This document shows, in pieces, positions 23,607 through 32,815 of a DNA stretch of 64,000 nucleotides (the first letter of the stretch is position 1; every line of letters starts with the position of its first letter). The DNA is from an uncultured Bacilli bacterium (GTDB lineage: Bacteria > Bacillota_I > Bacilli_A > RF39 > UBA660), in the NCBI GenBank assembly GCA_934099115.1, contig CAKOPK010000005.1, positions 1-64,000 on the forward strand, in the 5' to 3' direction. Below the pieces are notes generated by a model. It saw only the letters and a list, made by a program, of their open reading frames with translations. It did no database searches and was not told the origin of the DNA. Made by a program: the position numbers and the translations under genes.

Positions 23607-24858
23607 GTTACAGGGAATAGATGAAGTTATTTATTTTACTACTACTAAAGATGGGTTACCAATATATATATGGAAAAATGAATATGCGAAAAGTTTTTAT
23701 TTATCTTTGAATGTTAATTATGGGTCTATTGATACAGAATTTGAAATTAAAGGGAAGAAATATCAAGTACCAGATGGAATAGCACATTTTATGGAACATA
23801 TTAAGTTTAATGTTAAAAAAGGAGTTACAGCGAATGATTTATTTGACCCTTTAGGAAGTGATATCAATGCTTTTACTACTTTTCAGTTTACTAGTTATTT
23901 AGTTTATGGAACGCTAAATCTAAAAGAAAACTTAGAGCATTTACTAGATTATGTTTATAATCCTTATTTTACAAAAGAAATGATTAAAAAAGAAAAAGGA
24001 ATTATAGCTTCGGAAATAAATATGGGATATGACCAACCATATAATCGTCTCCATTTTGAATTTTATAAGAGTATTTTTGAGAAAGAAAAATATCGTAATT
24101 TAATTACTGGTGAAGTTAGTGATATTAAGAAAATAGATTTAAAAGATATTTGTTTAATTTATGATGTTTTTTATCATCCTAAGAATATGTTTTTAATTGT
24201 AACTGGTAATGTAAATCCTTTTGAGATAGAGGATATTGTAGAGAAAAATTTAAAGAAAAAGAATATTTCTAAATATTTAGAACCTAAAAGAATAGATGTG
24301 AAAGAGCCTAAGAATGTTCATGAAAAATTGAAGACTATTCAGGCAAATGTAGAGGTTCCTAAAGCTAAAATAGGTTTAAAATTAAGTAGAAAAGATTTTC
24401 AATATGATGATGTTAAATTAAATATATTATTAAATGTTCTTTTAAATATTAATTTTGGGGATACATCTGATTTAAAAGAAGAGCTTTTAACAGAAGGAAT
24501 TGTTACTTATTTAAATGCCTCTAGATATGTTATGGATGACCAAGTTATTATTGATGTTACTGTAGAGAGTAAATATTTAGATGAAGCGATAGAAAGAATT
24601 AAGAATGCTTTTTTAAATTTAATAGTAGATCCTCAAGAATTAAAAAGAAAGATAAATGCTTCTATTGCTACAATGGTTGTAAATTATGAATCTAGTGAAC
24701 AAGTAAATAGTTTAATTCAAAATTATTTAGTTTATTACAAGAGCTTAATTCCTAATTTAAAGGAGATTTATGAAAGTATTACAGTAGAAGAAGTAGAAGA
24801 TGTTATATCAAAAATAAATACCAAAGAAATGGTTATTGTTAAAATGGAAAGAGATTAG
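23593..24858 (+). CDS. M16 family zinc peptidase (YfmH type)
   Basis: 421 residues with the inverted zinc motif in GIAHFMEHIKF (HxxEH, about residues 65-69) and the distal glutamate in IIASEINMGYDQP. The second lobe holds the usual substrate-binding part. It is the catalytic partner of the overlapping YfmF-type gene. In related bacteria this pair processes peptides; the substrate here is not known. A GGAGAAG site lies inside the end of the upstream gene. A short hairpin overlaps its stop. Confidence 0.88.
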   Translation: MKTIKLQGIDEVIYFTTTKDGLPIYIWKNEYAKSFYLSLNVNYGSIDTEFEIKGKKYQVPDGIAHFMEHIKFNVKKGVTANDLFDPLGSDINAFTTFQFTSYLVYGTLNLKENLEHLLDYVYNPYFTKEMIKKEKGIIASEINMGYDQPYNRLHFEFYKSIFEKEKYRNLITGEVSDIKKIDLKDICLIYDVFYHPKNMFLIVTGNVNPFEIEDIVEKNLKKKNISKYLEPKRIDVKEPKNVHEKLKTIQANVEVPKAKIGLKLSRKDFQYDDVKLNILLNVLLNINFGDTSDLKEELLTEGIVTYLNASRYVMDDQVIIDVTVESKYLDEAIERIKNAFLNLIVDPQELKRKINASIATMVVNYESSEQVNSLIQNYLVYYKSLIPNLKEIYESITVEEVEDVISKINTKEMVIVKMERD

Positions 24859-24868
24859 TCTCTTTTTT
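24848..24868 (+). terminator. Terminator after the yfmH-like gene
   Basis: A 7-bp stem AAAGAGA/TCTCTTT with a TTAG loop is followed by further T. The stop codon lies within it. Confidence 0.7.
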
Positions 24869-24925
24869 ATTTTGCTTTCTTTCTAGTTTTAGTTATGATA
24901 TAATTACTTTGAAAAGAGGATAGGT

Positions 24926-25576
24926 ATGAAGAAAGATAATATTATTTTAGGAATTATTTTAATGGTTGTGGGAGTTTTATTTTTAGGAAGTAACTTAGAT
25001 TGGTGGAATATAGATTTATTTTTTGATGGTTGGTGGACATTATTTATTATTATTCCAGCATTAGTAGGGATATTTAAAAAAGAAGAGAGAATATCTAGTA
25101 TTATAGGCTTTATTATAGGAGTCTTACTTTTATTAGCAGCTCAAGATGTTATTAACTGGGGAATGATTTGGAAAATATTTTTACCAGTCTTATTAATTAT
25201 TTTTGGAATTTCTCTTGTTTTTTCAGCTAAAAAAAAAAATAAACAGATAGTGTCTAAGAATGCAAAAAGATATTTAGCTATTTTTTCGGGAGTAGATGAA
25301 AAAATAAAGGATGATATTGATGATATTTCACTTATTGCTGTTTTTGGAGGAATAGAACTAGATTTTAGAGATGCTAAATTTACTAAAGATATAACAATTG
25401 TGTGTGCTTGTGTTTTTGGAGGAATAGATTTACGTTTACCTGAGAATGTAAAAGTAGAAGTTGATGGCTTGTCTTTATTTGGAGATGTTACTAATAAACA
25501 TATACAAAAAGATAAAAAAGAATACACTGTTCATATAGAACATACGACTATTTTTGGAGGAATAGATTTAATCTAA
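24926..25576 (+). CDS. LiaF-like membrane protein (DUF5668 plus LiaF C-terminal-like domain)
   Basis: 216 residues. The N-terminal 95 contain four hydrophobic segments with the DUF5668/LiaI-LiaF-like pattern (ILGIILMVVGVLFLGSNL, then FLPVLLIIFGISLVF). The C-terminal domain is a beta-helix-like repeat with FSGVDEKI, VFGGIELDFRDAKF, VFGGIDLRLP and IFGGIDLI, typical of cell-envelope stress regulators such as LiaF. No LiaRS-type two-component genes are adjacent, so its sensing partner is not visible. AGAGGATAG precedes the start. Confidence 0.8.
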   Translation: MKKDNIILGIILMVVGVLFLGSNLDWWNIDLFFDGWWTLFIIIPALVGIFKKEERISSIIGFIIGVLLLLAAQDVINWGMIWKIFLPVLLIIFGISLVFSAKKKNKQIVSKNAKRYLAIFSGVDEKIKDDIDDISLIAVFGGIELDFRDAKFTKDITIVCACVFGGIDLRLPENVKVEVDGLSLFGDVTNKHIQKDKKEYTVHIEHTTIFGGIDLI

Positions 25577-25580
25577 TAAT

Positions 25581-25610
25581 AAAACTCATTTCAATTAAGA
25601 AATGAGTTTT
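25581..25610. terminator. Bidirectional terminator between LiaF-like gene and rpsD
   Basis: A perfect 12-bp stem AAAACTCATTTC/GAAATGAGTTTT with a 6-base loop, A-rich on one side and T-rich on the other. Confidence 0.85.
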
Positions 25611-25632
25611 TGATATTAATATGTAATTAATA

Positions 25633-26235
25633 TTAACGATTGTAGTATTCAACGATTAATGATTCATTAATCTCAGAATTTAATTCGCTTCTTTCAGGAT
25701 ATCTTACATATGTACCTGTCATTTTGTTTTTATCAAAAGTAACAAAAGCAGGAAGAGCTACATTGTTTTCTAAGCTTGCTCTAATAGCTGGATGATCTAA
25801 TGAAGTTTCTTTAACTGCGATTACATCTCCAGGTTTACAAGAGTAAGAAGGAATATCAACTTTAACTCCATTAACTGTAATATGTCCATGGTTAACGATT
25901 TGTCTTGCTCCACGTCTAGTATTTGCAAGTCCCATACGATAAACAATATTGTCTAGACGAGATTCTAATAATTTTAATAAATCTTCGCCAGTTACACCCT
26001 TCATTTTAGAAGCACGGTCAAATAATCTATGGAATTGTTTTTCATTTAATCCATACATAATTCTAACTTTTTGTTTTTCTTGTAATTGGATACCATATTC
26101 ACTTAATTTTTTTCTTCTGTCATTTCCATGTTGACCAGGTGCATATGGACGACGTGCTAAATCACGACCATTCTCTAAAGTAGAGAAGTTAAGTCTTCTT
26201 GATTTTTTATAAGCTGGTCCAGTATATCTTGCCAT
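25633..26235 (-). CDS. rpsD: 30S ribosomal protein S4
   Basis: 200 residues, full length for Gram-positive S4. [18 protein letters not shown] at the N-terminus is followed by the helical domain and the S4 RNA-binding domain ([20 protein letters not shown], then [15 protein letters not shown]). S4 is a primary 16S rRNA binder that nucleates small-subunit assembly. The ATG has AAAGGAG upstream. As in other Firmicutes, rpsD stands alone rather than in the alpha operon. Its long leader carries a conserved-looking structure suited to feedback control by S4. Confidence 0.98.
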   Translation of the reverse strand: MARYTGPAYKKSRRLNFSTLENGRDLARRPYAPGQHGNDRRKKLSEYGIQLQEKQKVRIMYGLNEKQFHRLFDRASKMKGVTGEDLLKLLESRLDNIVYRMGLANTRRGARQIVNHGHITVNGVKVDIPSYSCKPGDVIAVKETSLDHPAIRASLENNVALPAFVTFDKNKMTGTYVRYPERSELNSEINESLIVEYYNR

Positions 26236-26388
26236 AATTTTTTTCTCCTTTCTATTATATTAATACAAAGGATGTTCAAAATAATAAATAGGGAGTTTAT
26301 TTAGCATAATTTCATTTGGGCAGTCCAAACTACTTTTATCCCATATTGGTAATAAACACATTATTTTTACTTAGAACACTGCCTTGCA
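26236..26388 (-). ncRNA. rpsD leader RNA, S4-type autoregulatory structure (candidate)
   Basis: The untranslated leader is about 150 nt from the predicted transcript start to the rpsD ATG. On the minus strand GGCAGT (26383-26378) can pair with ACTGCC (26324-26319), closing a domain of about 65 nt that contains GGGATAAAAGTAGTTTGGA. This is compatible with the Firmicutes S4 leader, where excess S4 represses its own mRNA. The pairing is seen; the match to the known leader family is from memory and would need a covariance search. Confidence 0.55.
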
Positions 26389-26394
26389 CTAATA

Positions 26395-26422
26395 ATTATA
26401 CACAAAAATTAAAATATGTCAA
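26395..26422 (-). promoter_or_regulatory. rpsD promoter
   Basis: On the minus strand TTGACA (26422-26417) and TATAAT (26400-26395) are 16 bases apart. Both hexamers match the consensus exactly. Confidence 0.75.
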
Positions 26423-26504
26423 ATTATTATATGTTTTCTGGGTATAAAAAAGTAATTTTAAAGAAAAATTATAAAAACACTGAAATTATGGGATGAAAAC
26501 GATA

Positions 26505-26555
26505 TAAACAAATGTTCGAAAAACGCTTGACAAAGTAATTTTTATATAATAAAAT
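26505..26555 (+). promoter_or_regulatory. recA promoter with LexA box
   Basis: TTGACA (26527-26532) and TAAAAT (26550-26555) have a 17-base spacer. Just upstream, TAAACAAATGTTCG (26505-26518) matches the Gram-positive SOS box core AAC-N4-GTT well. Confidence 0.75.
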
Positions 26556-26584
26556 AAGTATGTAATGAAGAAAGGACAAATTTT

Positions 26585-27631
26585 ATGAAACAAGTCAAAG
26601 ATGAAAAGAATAAAGATAAAGCATTAGAACAAGTTTTAGCGGATATAGAAAAACAATTTGGTGCTGGGGCAATCATGAAATTAGGAAGTGAAGAACATAC
26701 TAAAATAGATGTAACTAGTAGTGGTTCTTTATCATTGGATATAGCTTTAGGGGTTGGAGGCTTTCCTAAGGGAAGAATTATTGAGATTTATGGTCCAGAA
26801 TCTTCTGGTAAAACTACCATTGCTTTACAAGCGATAGCAGAAGTACAAAAAAAGGGTGGAAGAGCAGCTTTTATAGACGCAGAACATGCTTTAGATCCAG
26901 TTTATGCGAAAGCTTTAGGAGTAGACATTAATGAACTTTTACTTTCACAACCAGATACAGGAGAACAAGCTTTAGAAATATGTGAAGCATTGGTTCGTAG
27001 TGAAGCAGTTAATATTGTAGTAATTGACTCTGTTGCAGCTTTAGTTCCTCAAGCAGAGATAGATGGAGAAATGGGAGATAGTCATGTGGGATTACAAGCT
27101 CGTTTAATGAGTCAAGCTTTAAGAAAATTATCAGGAACAATCAATAAAACAAAGACGACCGCTATTTTTATTAATCAATTAAGAGAAAAAGTTGGTGTTA
27201 TGTTTGGAAATCCTGAAACTACGCCAGGAGGAAGAGCTTTAAAGTTTTATGCTACAATTCGTTTGGATATTAGAAGAGCAGAACAAATAAAACAAGGAGA
27301 CCAAATTGTAGGAAATAAGACGAATATTAAGGTTGTAAAAAATAAAGTTGCACCACCATTTAAAACGGCTTGTGTTGATATTATGTATGGTGAGGGAATA
27401 TCTAGAGAAGGAGAATTAATTGATATTGCATCTTCTTTAGGAATTTTGGATAAAAGTGGAGCTTGGTATGCCTATAATGGAGAAAAAATTGGTCAAGGAA
27501 AAGAAAATGTGAAATTGTATTTAAAGGAACATACTGAACTTAGAGATGAGTTAGATGTGAAAGTAAGAGAGCATTATGGGTTTGAAGGGTCAACTAAAAC
27601 TAAAAAAGAGGCAAAAAAAGAGGAAGAATAA
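26585..27631 (+). CDS. recA: Recombinase RecA
   Basis: 348 residues with Walker [10 protein letters not shown], the adenine/Walker B region [14 protein letters not shown], the L1/L2 DNA loops ([18 protein letters not shown] and [20 protein letters not shown]) and a charged C-terminal tail rich in Lys and Glu. It drives strand exchange and triggers LexA self-cleavage. GAAAGGA precedes the start, and a LexA-box-like site lies 66 bases upstream of the ATG. No intein or truncation is seen. Confidence 0.99.
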   Translation: MKQVKDEKNKDKALEQVLADIEKQFGAGAIMKLGSEEHTKIDVTSSGSLSLDIALGVGGFPKGRIIEIYGPESSGKTTIALQAIAEVQKKGGRAAFIDAEHALDPVYAKALGVDINELLLSQPDTGEQALEICEALVRSEAVNIVVIDSVAALVPQAEIDGEMGDSHVGLQARLMSQALRKLSGTINKTKTTAIFINQLREKVGVMFGNPETTPGGRALKFYATIRLDIRRAEQIKQGDQIVGNKTNIKVVKNKVAPPFKTACVDIMYGEGISREGELIDIASSLGILDKSGAWYAYNGEKIGQGKENVKLYLKEHTELRDELDVKVREHYGFEGSTKTKKEAKKEEE

Positions 27632-27667
27632 CGATATTTGTAATTGTTCTCTTTTGATAATTTTAAC

Positions 27668-27696
27668 TTGCTTAATATTAAATTTACCTTTATAAT
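27668..27696 (+). promoter_or_regulatory. rny promoter
   Basis: TTGCTT (27668-27673) and TATAAT (27691-27696) have a 17-base spacer, 43 bases before the rny ATG. Confidence 0.6.
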
Positions 27697-27739
27697 AAAA
27701 TTATAGATAAATTATATCTATAGTAAGGAGAATTTAAAA

Positions 27740-29293
27740 ATGGATTTTAAAATGATGCCCATTTTGACTCTTATATTTGGTATTTTTATAGGTGTGGCAA
27801 TTATTCTGATTATTAATTATATCAGAAATAATCAAAACGAAAGTAAAGCTAATAAATTAATTGAAGAAGCGAAAAAAGAAGCTGACAAACATAAAAGAGA
27901 TACTTTAATGGAAATCAAAGAAGAATCTTATCGTTTAAAACAAGAAGTTGAAAAAGAAGTTAAAGAAAAGAAAGCGGAAATTAAAGATAATGAAAATAGA
28001 TTACTGCAAAGGGAGGCTTCTTTAGATAAGAGAGAAGAAATATTACAAAAAAAAGATGTTAATTTAGATGAAAAAGAAAATAATTTATTAGCGAAGCAAA
28101 AAGAAATGCAAGAAAAAGAGTTTAAAATGGATGAACTGATGAAACAGGAATTAGAAAAATTAGAAAAAATTGCTCATTTTTCAAAAGAAAAAGCTCATGA
28201 TTTGATTATGAAGCGTGTAGAACAAGATATGGCAATAGAAATAGCAGATTATTTAAAAGAACAAGAAAGAACTGCTAAATTAGAAGCTCAAAGAGTTGCA
28301 AAACAAATTATTGTTGCAAGTATGGAACGTTATTCTGAGGAAGTTGCCAATGAACAAACTGTTAGTACTATTGATTTGCCTAATGATGAAATGAAGGGTA
28401 GATTGATTGGTAGAGAGGGTAGAAATATTCGTACTATTGAATCTGTCACGGGAGTTGATTTAATAATTGATGATACTCCGGAAGCAATTGTAATATCTTC
28501 TTTTGACCCTTTAAGAAGAGAAATTGCTAAAGTTACTATTGAGACGTTAATAAGGGATGGAAGAATACATCCAGCGCGTATTGAAGAAGTATACGATAGA
28601 GTGTCAAAAGATATTAATACAAAGATTATGGAAATTGGTAATCAAGCTATATATGATTTAGGCATAGTAAAAATGGAACCAGAACTTATTAATTTAGTTG
28701 GTAAACTTAAGTATCGTTCAAGTTATGGGCAAAATGCTTTACAACATTCTATTGAAGTGGCTAATTTAACTGGCTTAATGGCTAGTGAATTAGGAGAAAA
28801 TGTAGCTTTAGCTAAACGAGCAGGATTACTTCATGATATTGGAAAGGCGATTGATTTTGAGATTGAAGGAAGTCATGTAGAGATTGGTTCTGATATAGCA
28901 AGAAAGTATCATGAAGACAATGTTGTAATTAATGCGATAGAGTCTCATCATGGAGATAAAGAGGCTAATAATATTATTTCAGTTTTGGTAGAGATTGCAG
29001 ATACTTTATCAGCAGCTAGACCTGGGGCTAGAAATGATACGATGGATAACTATATGAAACGTCTTGCACAGTTGGAAGAAATAGGTAATTCCTTTGCAGG
29101 AGTGGAGAAAACTTTCGCAGTTCAAGCTGGTAGAGAAATTCGTGTTATTGTAAAACCAGATGAAGTTAGTGATGGAGAAAGTTATAAAATGGCACGAGAT
29201 ATTAAAGATAAAATTGAAGCAGAGATGCAATATCCTGGTACTATTAAAATTAATGTTATTAGAGAAACTAGGGCAACTGAAGAGGCTAGATAA
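27740..29293 (+). CDS. rny: Ribonuclease Y
   Basis: 517 residues: an N-terminal transmembrane helix (about 7-27), a long coiled coil (about 30-200), a KH domain with GRLIGREGRNIRTIESVTG, and an HD domain with LQHSIEVANL and LLHDIGKAIDFEIEGSHVEIG. It is the membrane-anchored endoribonuclease that starts mRNA decay in Firmicutes. GTAAGGAG precedes the ATG. With RNase J also in the window, the core Gram-positive mRNA decay set is represented. The terminator overlaps its stop. Confidence 0.97.
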   Translation: MDFKMMPILTLIFGIFIGVAIILIINYIRNNQNESKANKLIEEAKKEADKHKRDTLMEIKEESYRLKQEVEKEVKEKKAEIKDNENRLLQREASLDKREEILQKKDVNLDEKENNLLAKQKEMQEKEFKMDELMKQELEKLEKIAHFSKEKAHDLIMKRVEQDMAIEIADYLKEQERTAKLEAQRVAKQIIVASMERYSEEVANEQTVSTIDLPNDEMKGRLIGREGRNIRTIESVTGVDLIIDDTPEAIVISSFDPLRREIAKVTIETLIRDGRIHPARIEEVYDRVSKDINTKIMEIGNQAIYDLGIVKMEPELINLVGKLKYRSSYGQNALQHSIEVANLTGLMASELGENVALAKRAGLLHDIGKAIDFEIEGSHVEIGSDIARKYHEDNVVINAIESHHGDKEANNIISVLVEIADTLSAARPGARNDTMDNYMKRLAQLEEIGNSFAGVEKTFAVQAGREIRVIVKPDEVSDGESYKMARDIKDKIEAEMQYPGTIKINVIRETRATEEAR

Positions 29294-29305
29294 GCTTCTT
29301 TTTTT
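29280..29305 (+). terminator. Terminator overlapping the rny stop codon
   Basis: The 8-bp arms AAGAGGCT and AGCTTCTT (one G-T pair) with an AGATA loop are followed by a T-run. Confidence 0.65.
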
Positions 29306-29349
29306 GTATATTTTTAAGTTTTTTATTAACACTAAGAATGGTGATAAAT

Positions 29350-30093
29350 ATGAAAAAGACGAGTATATCATTTGGCTTAGTAAATATTCCTATTGAAATG
29401 AAACCTGTTATAAAAAATAATGATATTACATTTAATCAGATACATAAGAAATGTGGTTCTAGAATTAAATATATTAAATATTGCCCACATTGTAAAAGGG
29501 AAGTAAAACAAGCGGATATTGTGAAAGGCTATGAATATGAAAGTAACGAATATGTTACTTTGACAACAGAAGAGTTTAGCCTTTTAAAGAGTGAAGATGA
29601 GAAAACAATTGAAATTATTGGATTCGTAGATATAAAGGAAATTGACCCTGTGTTTTTTGAAAAAAGTTATGTTTTAAATCCACCATCAAAGAGTAAGTCA
29701 TATAGTCTGTTTAGATCAGCTTTAGAAAAAACTAAAATGGTGGCGATTGCAAAAACTGTTATAGGAACTAAATTTTATTATGTAGTTATTAGAGAAAAAG
29801 AACATCAATTATTTATGAATACTTTATATTTTTTAGAAGAAGTAGTTCTTCCGGAAGAGACAAAAGAAGTAAGTTTTACTAAAAAAGAATTAGATTTGGC
29901 AGTTCAATTGATAACAACATTAAAAACAAAGTTTATACCGGAAGACTATGTGGATGAATATCAAGAAAAAGTAAAAAAAGCAGTGAATATGAAAATAGCA
30001 GGTAATCCGATTAAAGCTCCTAAGAAAAAGCAACAAAAAAATATTAAAGATTTAATGAGTGCTTTAGAATTGAGTTTAAAGAATGTTTCCTAA
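29350..30093 (+). CDS. ku: Non-homologous end joining protein Ku
   Basis: 247 residues of the bacterial Ku core: MKKTSISFGLVNIPIEMKPV, then FNQIHKKCGSRIKYIKYCPHCKR (a C-x-C-type metal-binding insert common in Firmicutes Ku) and VKGYEYESNEYVTLTTEE. It forms a homodimeric ring that holds broken DNA ends. The ATG at 29350 is preferred over 29338 because GGTGAT precedes it. It overlaps the ligase gene by 11 bases, giving a compact two-gene repair operon. The usual C-terminal lysine-rich tail is short. Confidence 0.93.
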   Translation: MKKTSISFGLVNIPIEMKPVIKNNDITFNQIHKKCGSRIKYIKYCPHCKREVKQADIVKGYEYESNEYVTLTTEEFSLLKSEDEKTIEIIGFVDIKEIDPVFFEKSYVLNPPSKSKSYSLFRSALEKTKMVAIAKTVIGTKFYYVVIREKEHQLFMNTLYFLEEVVLPEETKEVSFTKKELDLAVQLITTLKTKFIPEDYVDEYQEKVKKAVNMKIAGNPIKAPKKKQQKNIKDLMSALELSLKNVS

Positions 30094-30943
30094 AAATTAT
30101 AAACCTATGCTTTTAAAAGAAGTAGATTTTGTACCTGGGAGCAAAGATTATATTTATGAGTTAAAGTATGATGGAATAAGGGCTATTATATATGTAACTA
30201 AAACTAAAATAAAAATTATTACTAGAAATGGTAATGATGTTACTAAACTATATCCAGAATTAGAGACAATTAAAGATATAGCTAAAAATAATGTGCTTGT
30301 GTTAGATGGAGAGATTGTAGCTTTTAAAGATGGAAAACCAAGTTTTAGTGAATTACAGAAAAGAAGTCATTTAAAAGATAGAAATAAAATATTAGAAATG
30401 GAAAAAAATGTTCCAGTAGCGTTCATTGCCTTTGATATCTTATATAAAAATAAAGACTTAACAGATAGAAGTTTGTTGGAAAGAAAAAAGGCATTAGATA
30501 TAATATCAGATACTAATTATTTTATTAAAACTAAAATATATCAGGATGGTAAAAAACTTTTTGAGAGAGTAAAAAAATTGGGATTAGAAGGGATTGTTGC
30601 TAAGAAAAAGAATAGTATATATATTGGTAAAAGAGTGGACTACTGGGTTAAAATAAAAAATTTTAAAGAAGAAGAATTTTATGTAGGGGGGTATATTTTA
30701 AGAAAAGAAAAAATAAGTTTTTTATTAGGTGAAAAACAGAATGGAAAGTTTATTTATGTAGGAAAAGTAAGTATTATGAAAAATGATAAACTTGCTCAGA
30801 TTATTCAGGAAAAAGAAGTAGAAAATCCATTTTATAATTACAAAGATGATGGGCATTTTTTAAAACCTAAATATAAATTGTTGGTTTCTTATATGGAGAG
30901 AACAACTAATAATACTTTAAGACAACCCTTTTTAAAAAAATAA
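30083..30943 (+). CDS. ligD: ATP-dependent DNA ligase (LigD ligase domain only)
   Basis: 286 residues with nucleotidyltransferase motif I YELKYDGIRA (lysine attacked by ATP), motif III VLDGEIVAF, motif IV GLEGIVAKK and motif V YWVKIKNF, then an OB-fold part ending in a family-typical tail (LKPKYKLLVSYMERTTN). It seals breaks with Ku. It lacks the polymerase and phosphoesterase domains of full LigD, so end-processing must come from other enzymes. Overlap with ku indicates coupling. Confidence 0.92.
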   Translation: MFPKNYKPMLLKEVDFVPGSKDYIYELKYDGIRAIIYVTKTKIKIITRNGNDVTKLYPELETIKDIAKNNVLVLDGEIVAFKDGKPSFSELQKRSHLKDRNKILEMEKNVPVAFIAFDILYKNKDLTDRSLLERKKALDIISDTNYFIKTKIYQDGKKLFERVKKLGLEGIVAKKKNSIYIGKRVDYWVKIKNFKEEEFYVGGYILRKEKISFLLGEKQNGKFIYVGKVSIMKNDKLAQIIQEKEVENPFYNYKDDGHFLKPKYKLLVSYMERTTNNTLRQPFLKK

Positions 30944-30945
30944 AA

Positions 30946-30972
30946 AAGTTAACCATTAAGCTTGGTTAACTT
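30946..30972. terminator. Terminator between the ligase gene and RNase J
   Basis: A 9-bp stem AAGTTAACC/GGTTAACTT with a 9-base loop. The T-run is clearest on the minus strand, so it mainly serves the RNase J gene, whose last codons it overlaps. Confidence 0.75.
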
Positions 30973-32629
30973 CCATTATAACAGGTAAAATAATAGGTCT
31001 TCTACCAGTAAGTTCATTTATATAAGGATATAGTTCAAGAATAATTTGATTTTTTAAATCGATATGACTATAACTAGAACTTACTAGTGTTTTATTTACA
31101 ATTTCAGTTATTTTATGTTCAATTTTACTAATTAATTCAGGGTTTTCATTTACCATGATAAATCCTCTAGTAGTTACATTTGGTTTAATTAATAGTTTTC
31201 TTGATAGGGTGTTTATATTTAAGATTGTAACTAAAATACCATCACTACTCATTAATTTGCGGTCTTTAATAACTTGAGAGCCAATATCTCCAATACGAGA
31301 ACCATCGACATATACATCCCCACTTTTAACAGATTCACCACGAGTTACAACACCATTGTTTAGGTTAATAACATCTCCATTTTTACAAATAAATATGTTT
31401 TTTTTATCTACACCACATGATATAGCAATATCTCCATGTCTTTTTAACATTCTGTATTCACCATGCATTGGCATAAAGTATTTAGGACTTATAATACGAA
31501 GCATCCATTTTAATTCTTCTTCTTTGGCATGTCCTGATGTATGAACATCATTAAATGTTTTATTGGTATATACTTTAACGCCTTTTAAATATAATTTGTT
31601 AATGACACGGTTAATAGATGCAGCATTCCCAGGGATAGGTGAAGATGAGAAAACTACTAAATCATCGGGCATTAAAGTTATTTGTTTATGAATACCGTTT
31701 GCAATACGAGAAAGAGCTGCTAGAGGTTCTCCTTGAGTTCCAGTACATAAAATACATATTTCGTTCTTCTTTAAATTCTTTGCAGTATTATTATCTATAA
31801 ATATTGTTTTATCTTCAATTAAACCATTATTTAAAGCTAGTTCAATACTGGTTTCCATAGACCTACCGAATATAATAATTTTACGATTGTTTTTTCTACA
31901 AGTTTCTACGATATGTTTAATACGATAGATATTAGATGCAAATGTAGCAATAATAACTCTTCCATAATGTCTAGATACAATATCATTTAAAGCTTCATCG
32001 ACACTGGATTCACTTTTAGAAAAACCAGGGGATAAAGCGTTTGTAGAATCGCTTAAGAGTAAAGTTACACCTTTTTTACCAATTTCGGCCATCTTATGAA
32101 TATTAGCACATGGTCCAATTGGGGTTAAATCAAATTTAAAGTCTCCAGTTTCAAAAATAGTTCCGTTTGGAGTATGAATAGCAATTGCAAAAGAGCCTGG
32201 AATAGAGTGGGTTGTACCAATAAATTCTAATTTAAAATATTTTGTTTTTAAAACAGTGTCTTCTGTAACTATTTCAATATTATTATAGTTAATATTACGG
32301 TCGGTTAATTTTTTAATAATTAAATCGGAAGCTATTTTTGAAGCGTAAATTTTAGGTATATGAACACTATTTAATAAAAATGATATACCACCAATATGGT
32401 CTTCATGTCCGTGGGTAATAACTAAACCTTTTATTTTACTTTCATTTTGTTTTAAATAACTTACATCTTGAATAACATAATCAATTCCTAATAAATCATC
32501 TTCTGGAAACATAACTCCAGCATCAATTATGATTATTTCTTCATTATGAGTTACAACATACATATTTTTTCCGACTTCCCCTAAGCCACCTAAAGCAACA
32601 ATAGAGGTCGTTCCCTTACTATTTTTCAT
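30956..32629 (-). CDS. rnj: Ribonuclease J
   Basis: 557 residues of the beta-CASP metallo-beta-lactamase group. VALGGLGEVGKNMYVV at the start is followed by the zinc motif ITHGHEDHIGG, GDFKFD, SDSTNA, the beta-CASP domain with STNALSPGFSKSE and IIFGRSM, and LCTGTQGEP and HTSGHA motifs. It has both 5'-exonuclease and endonuclease activity in relatives and acts in mRNA decay with RNase Y. Only one paralogue appears in the window. A good ribosome binding site and promoter precede it. Confidence 0.96.
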   Translation of the reverse strand: MKNSKGTTSIVALGGLGEVGKNMYVVTHNEEIIIIDAGVMFPEDDLLGIDYVIQDVSYLKQNESKIKGLVITHGHEDHIGGISFLLNSVHIPKIYASKIASDLIIKKLTDRNINYNNIEIVTEDTVLKTKYFKLEFIGTTHSIPGSFAIAIHTPNGTIFETGDFKFDLTPIGPCANIHKMAEIGKKGVTLLLSDSTNALSPGFSKSESSVDEALNDIVSRHYGRVIIATFASNIYRIKHIVETCRKNNRKIIIFGRSMETSIELALNNGLIEDKTIFIDNNTAKNLKKNEICILCTGTQGEPLAALSRIANGIHKQITLMPDDLVVFSSSPIPGNAASINRVINKLYLKGVKVYTNKTFNDVHTSGHAKEEELKWMLRIISPKYFMPMHGEYRMLKRHGDIAISCGVDKKNIFICKNGDVINLNNGVVTRGESVKSGDVYVDGSRIGDIGSQVIKDRKLMSSDGILVTILNINTLSRKLLIKPNVTTRGFIMVNENPELISKIEHKITEIVNKTLVSSSYSHIDLKNQIILELYPYINELTGRRPIILPVIMEVNQA

Positions 32630-32677
32630 ATAATCTTCCTTTCAAAATAAAAAATATAAAGTTTAAAACTAACAAAC

Positions 32678-32706
32678 ATTATACTATTTTTTTATTAAAA
32701 AGTCTA
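32678..32706 (-). promoter_or_regulatory. RNase J promoter
   Basis: On the minus strand TAGACT (32706-32701) and TATAAT (32683-32678) are 17 bases apart, about 50 bases before the ATG. Confidence 0.55.
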
Positions 32707-32815
32707 TAGAAACTTTTTGACAGAGATTTACATATTTTAGAAAATATTAGTTTTTTAAATTAGAAAAAAGTTTTATAATGAAAGTGTAATAAAAATATAA
32801 GTAGAGGTTGTTTAT

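Noticed and set aside
25141..25527. Minus-strand 128-codon frame in the LiaF-like gene
   Set aside because: Antisense shadow of a convincing gene; Ser/Ile/Phe-rich, no ribosome binding site.
27617..27654. Possible terminator after recA (AAAGAG/CTCTTT with mismatches)
   Set aside because: The stem is interrupted by bulges and mismatches; not convincing enough to annotate.
29009..29371. Minus-strand 120-codon frame over the end of rny
   Set aside because: Antisense shadow of the RNase Y HD domain, with composition unlike real genes.
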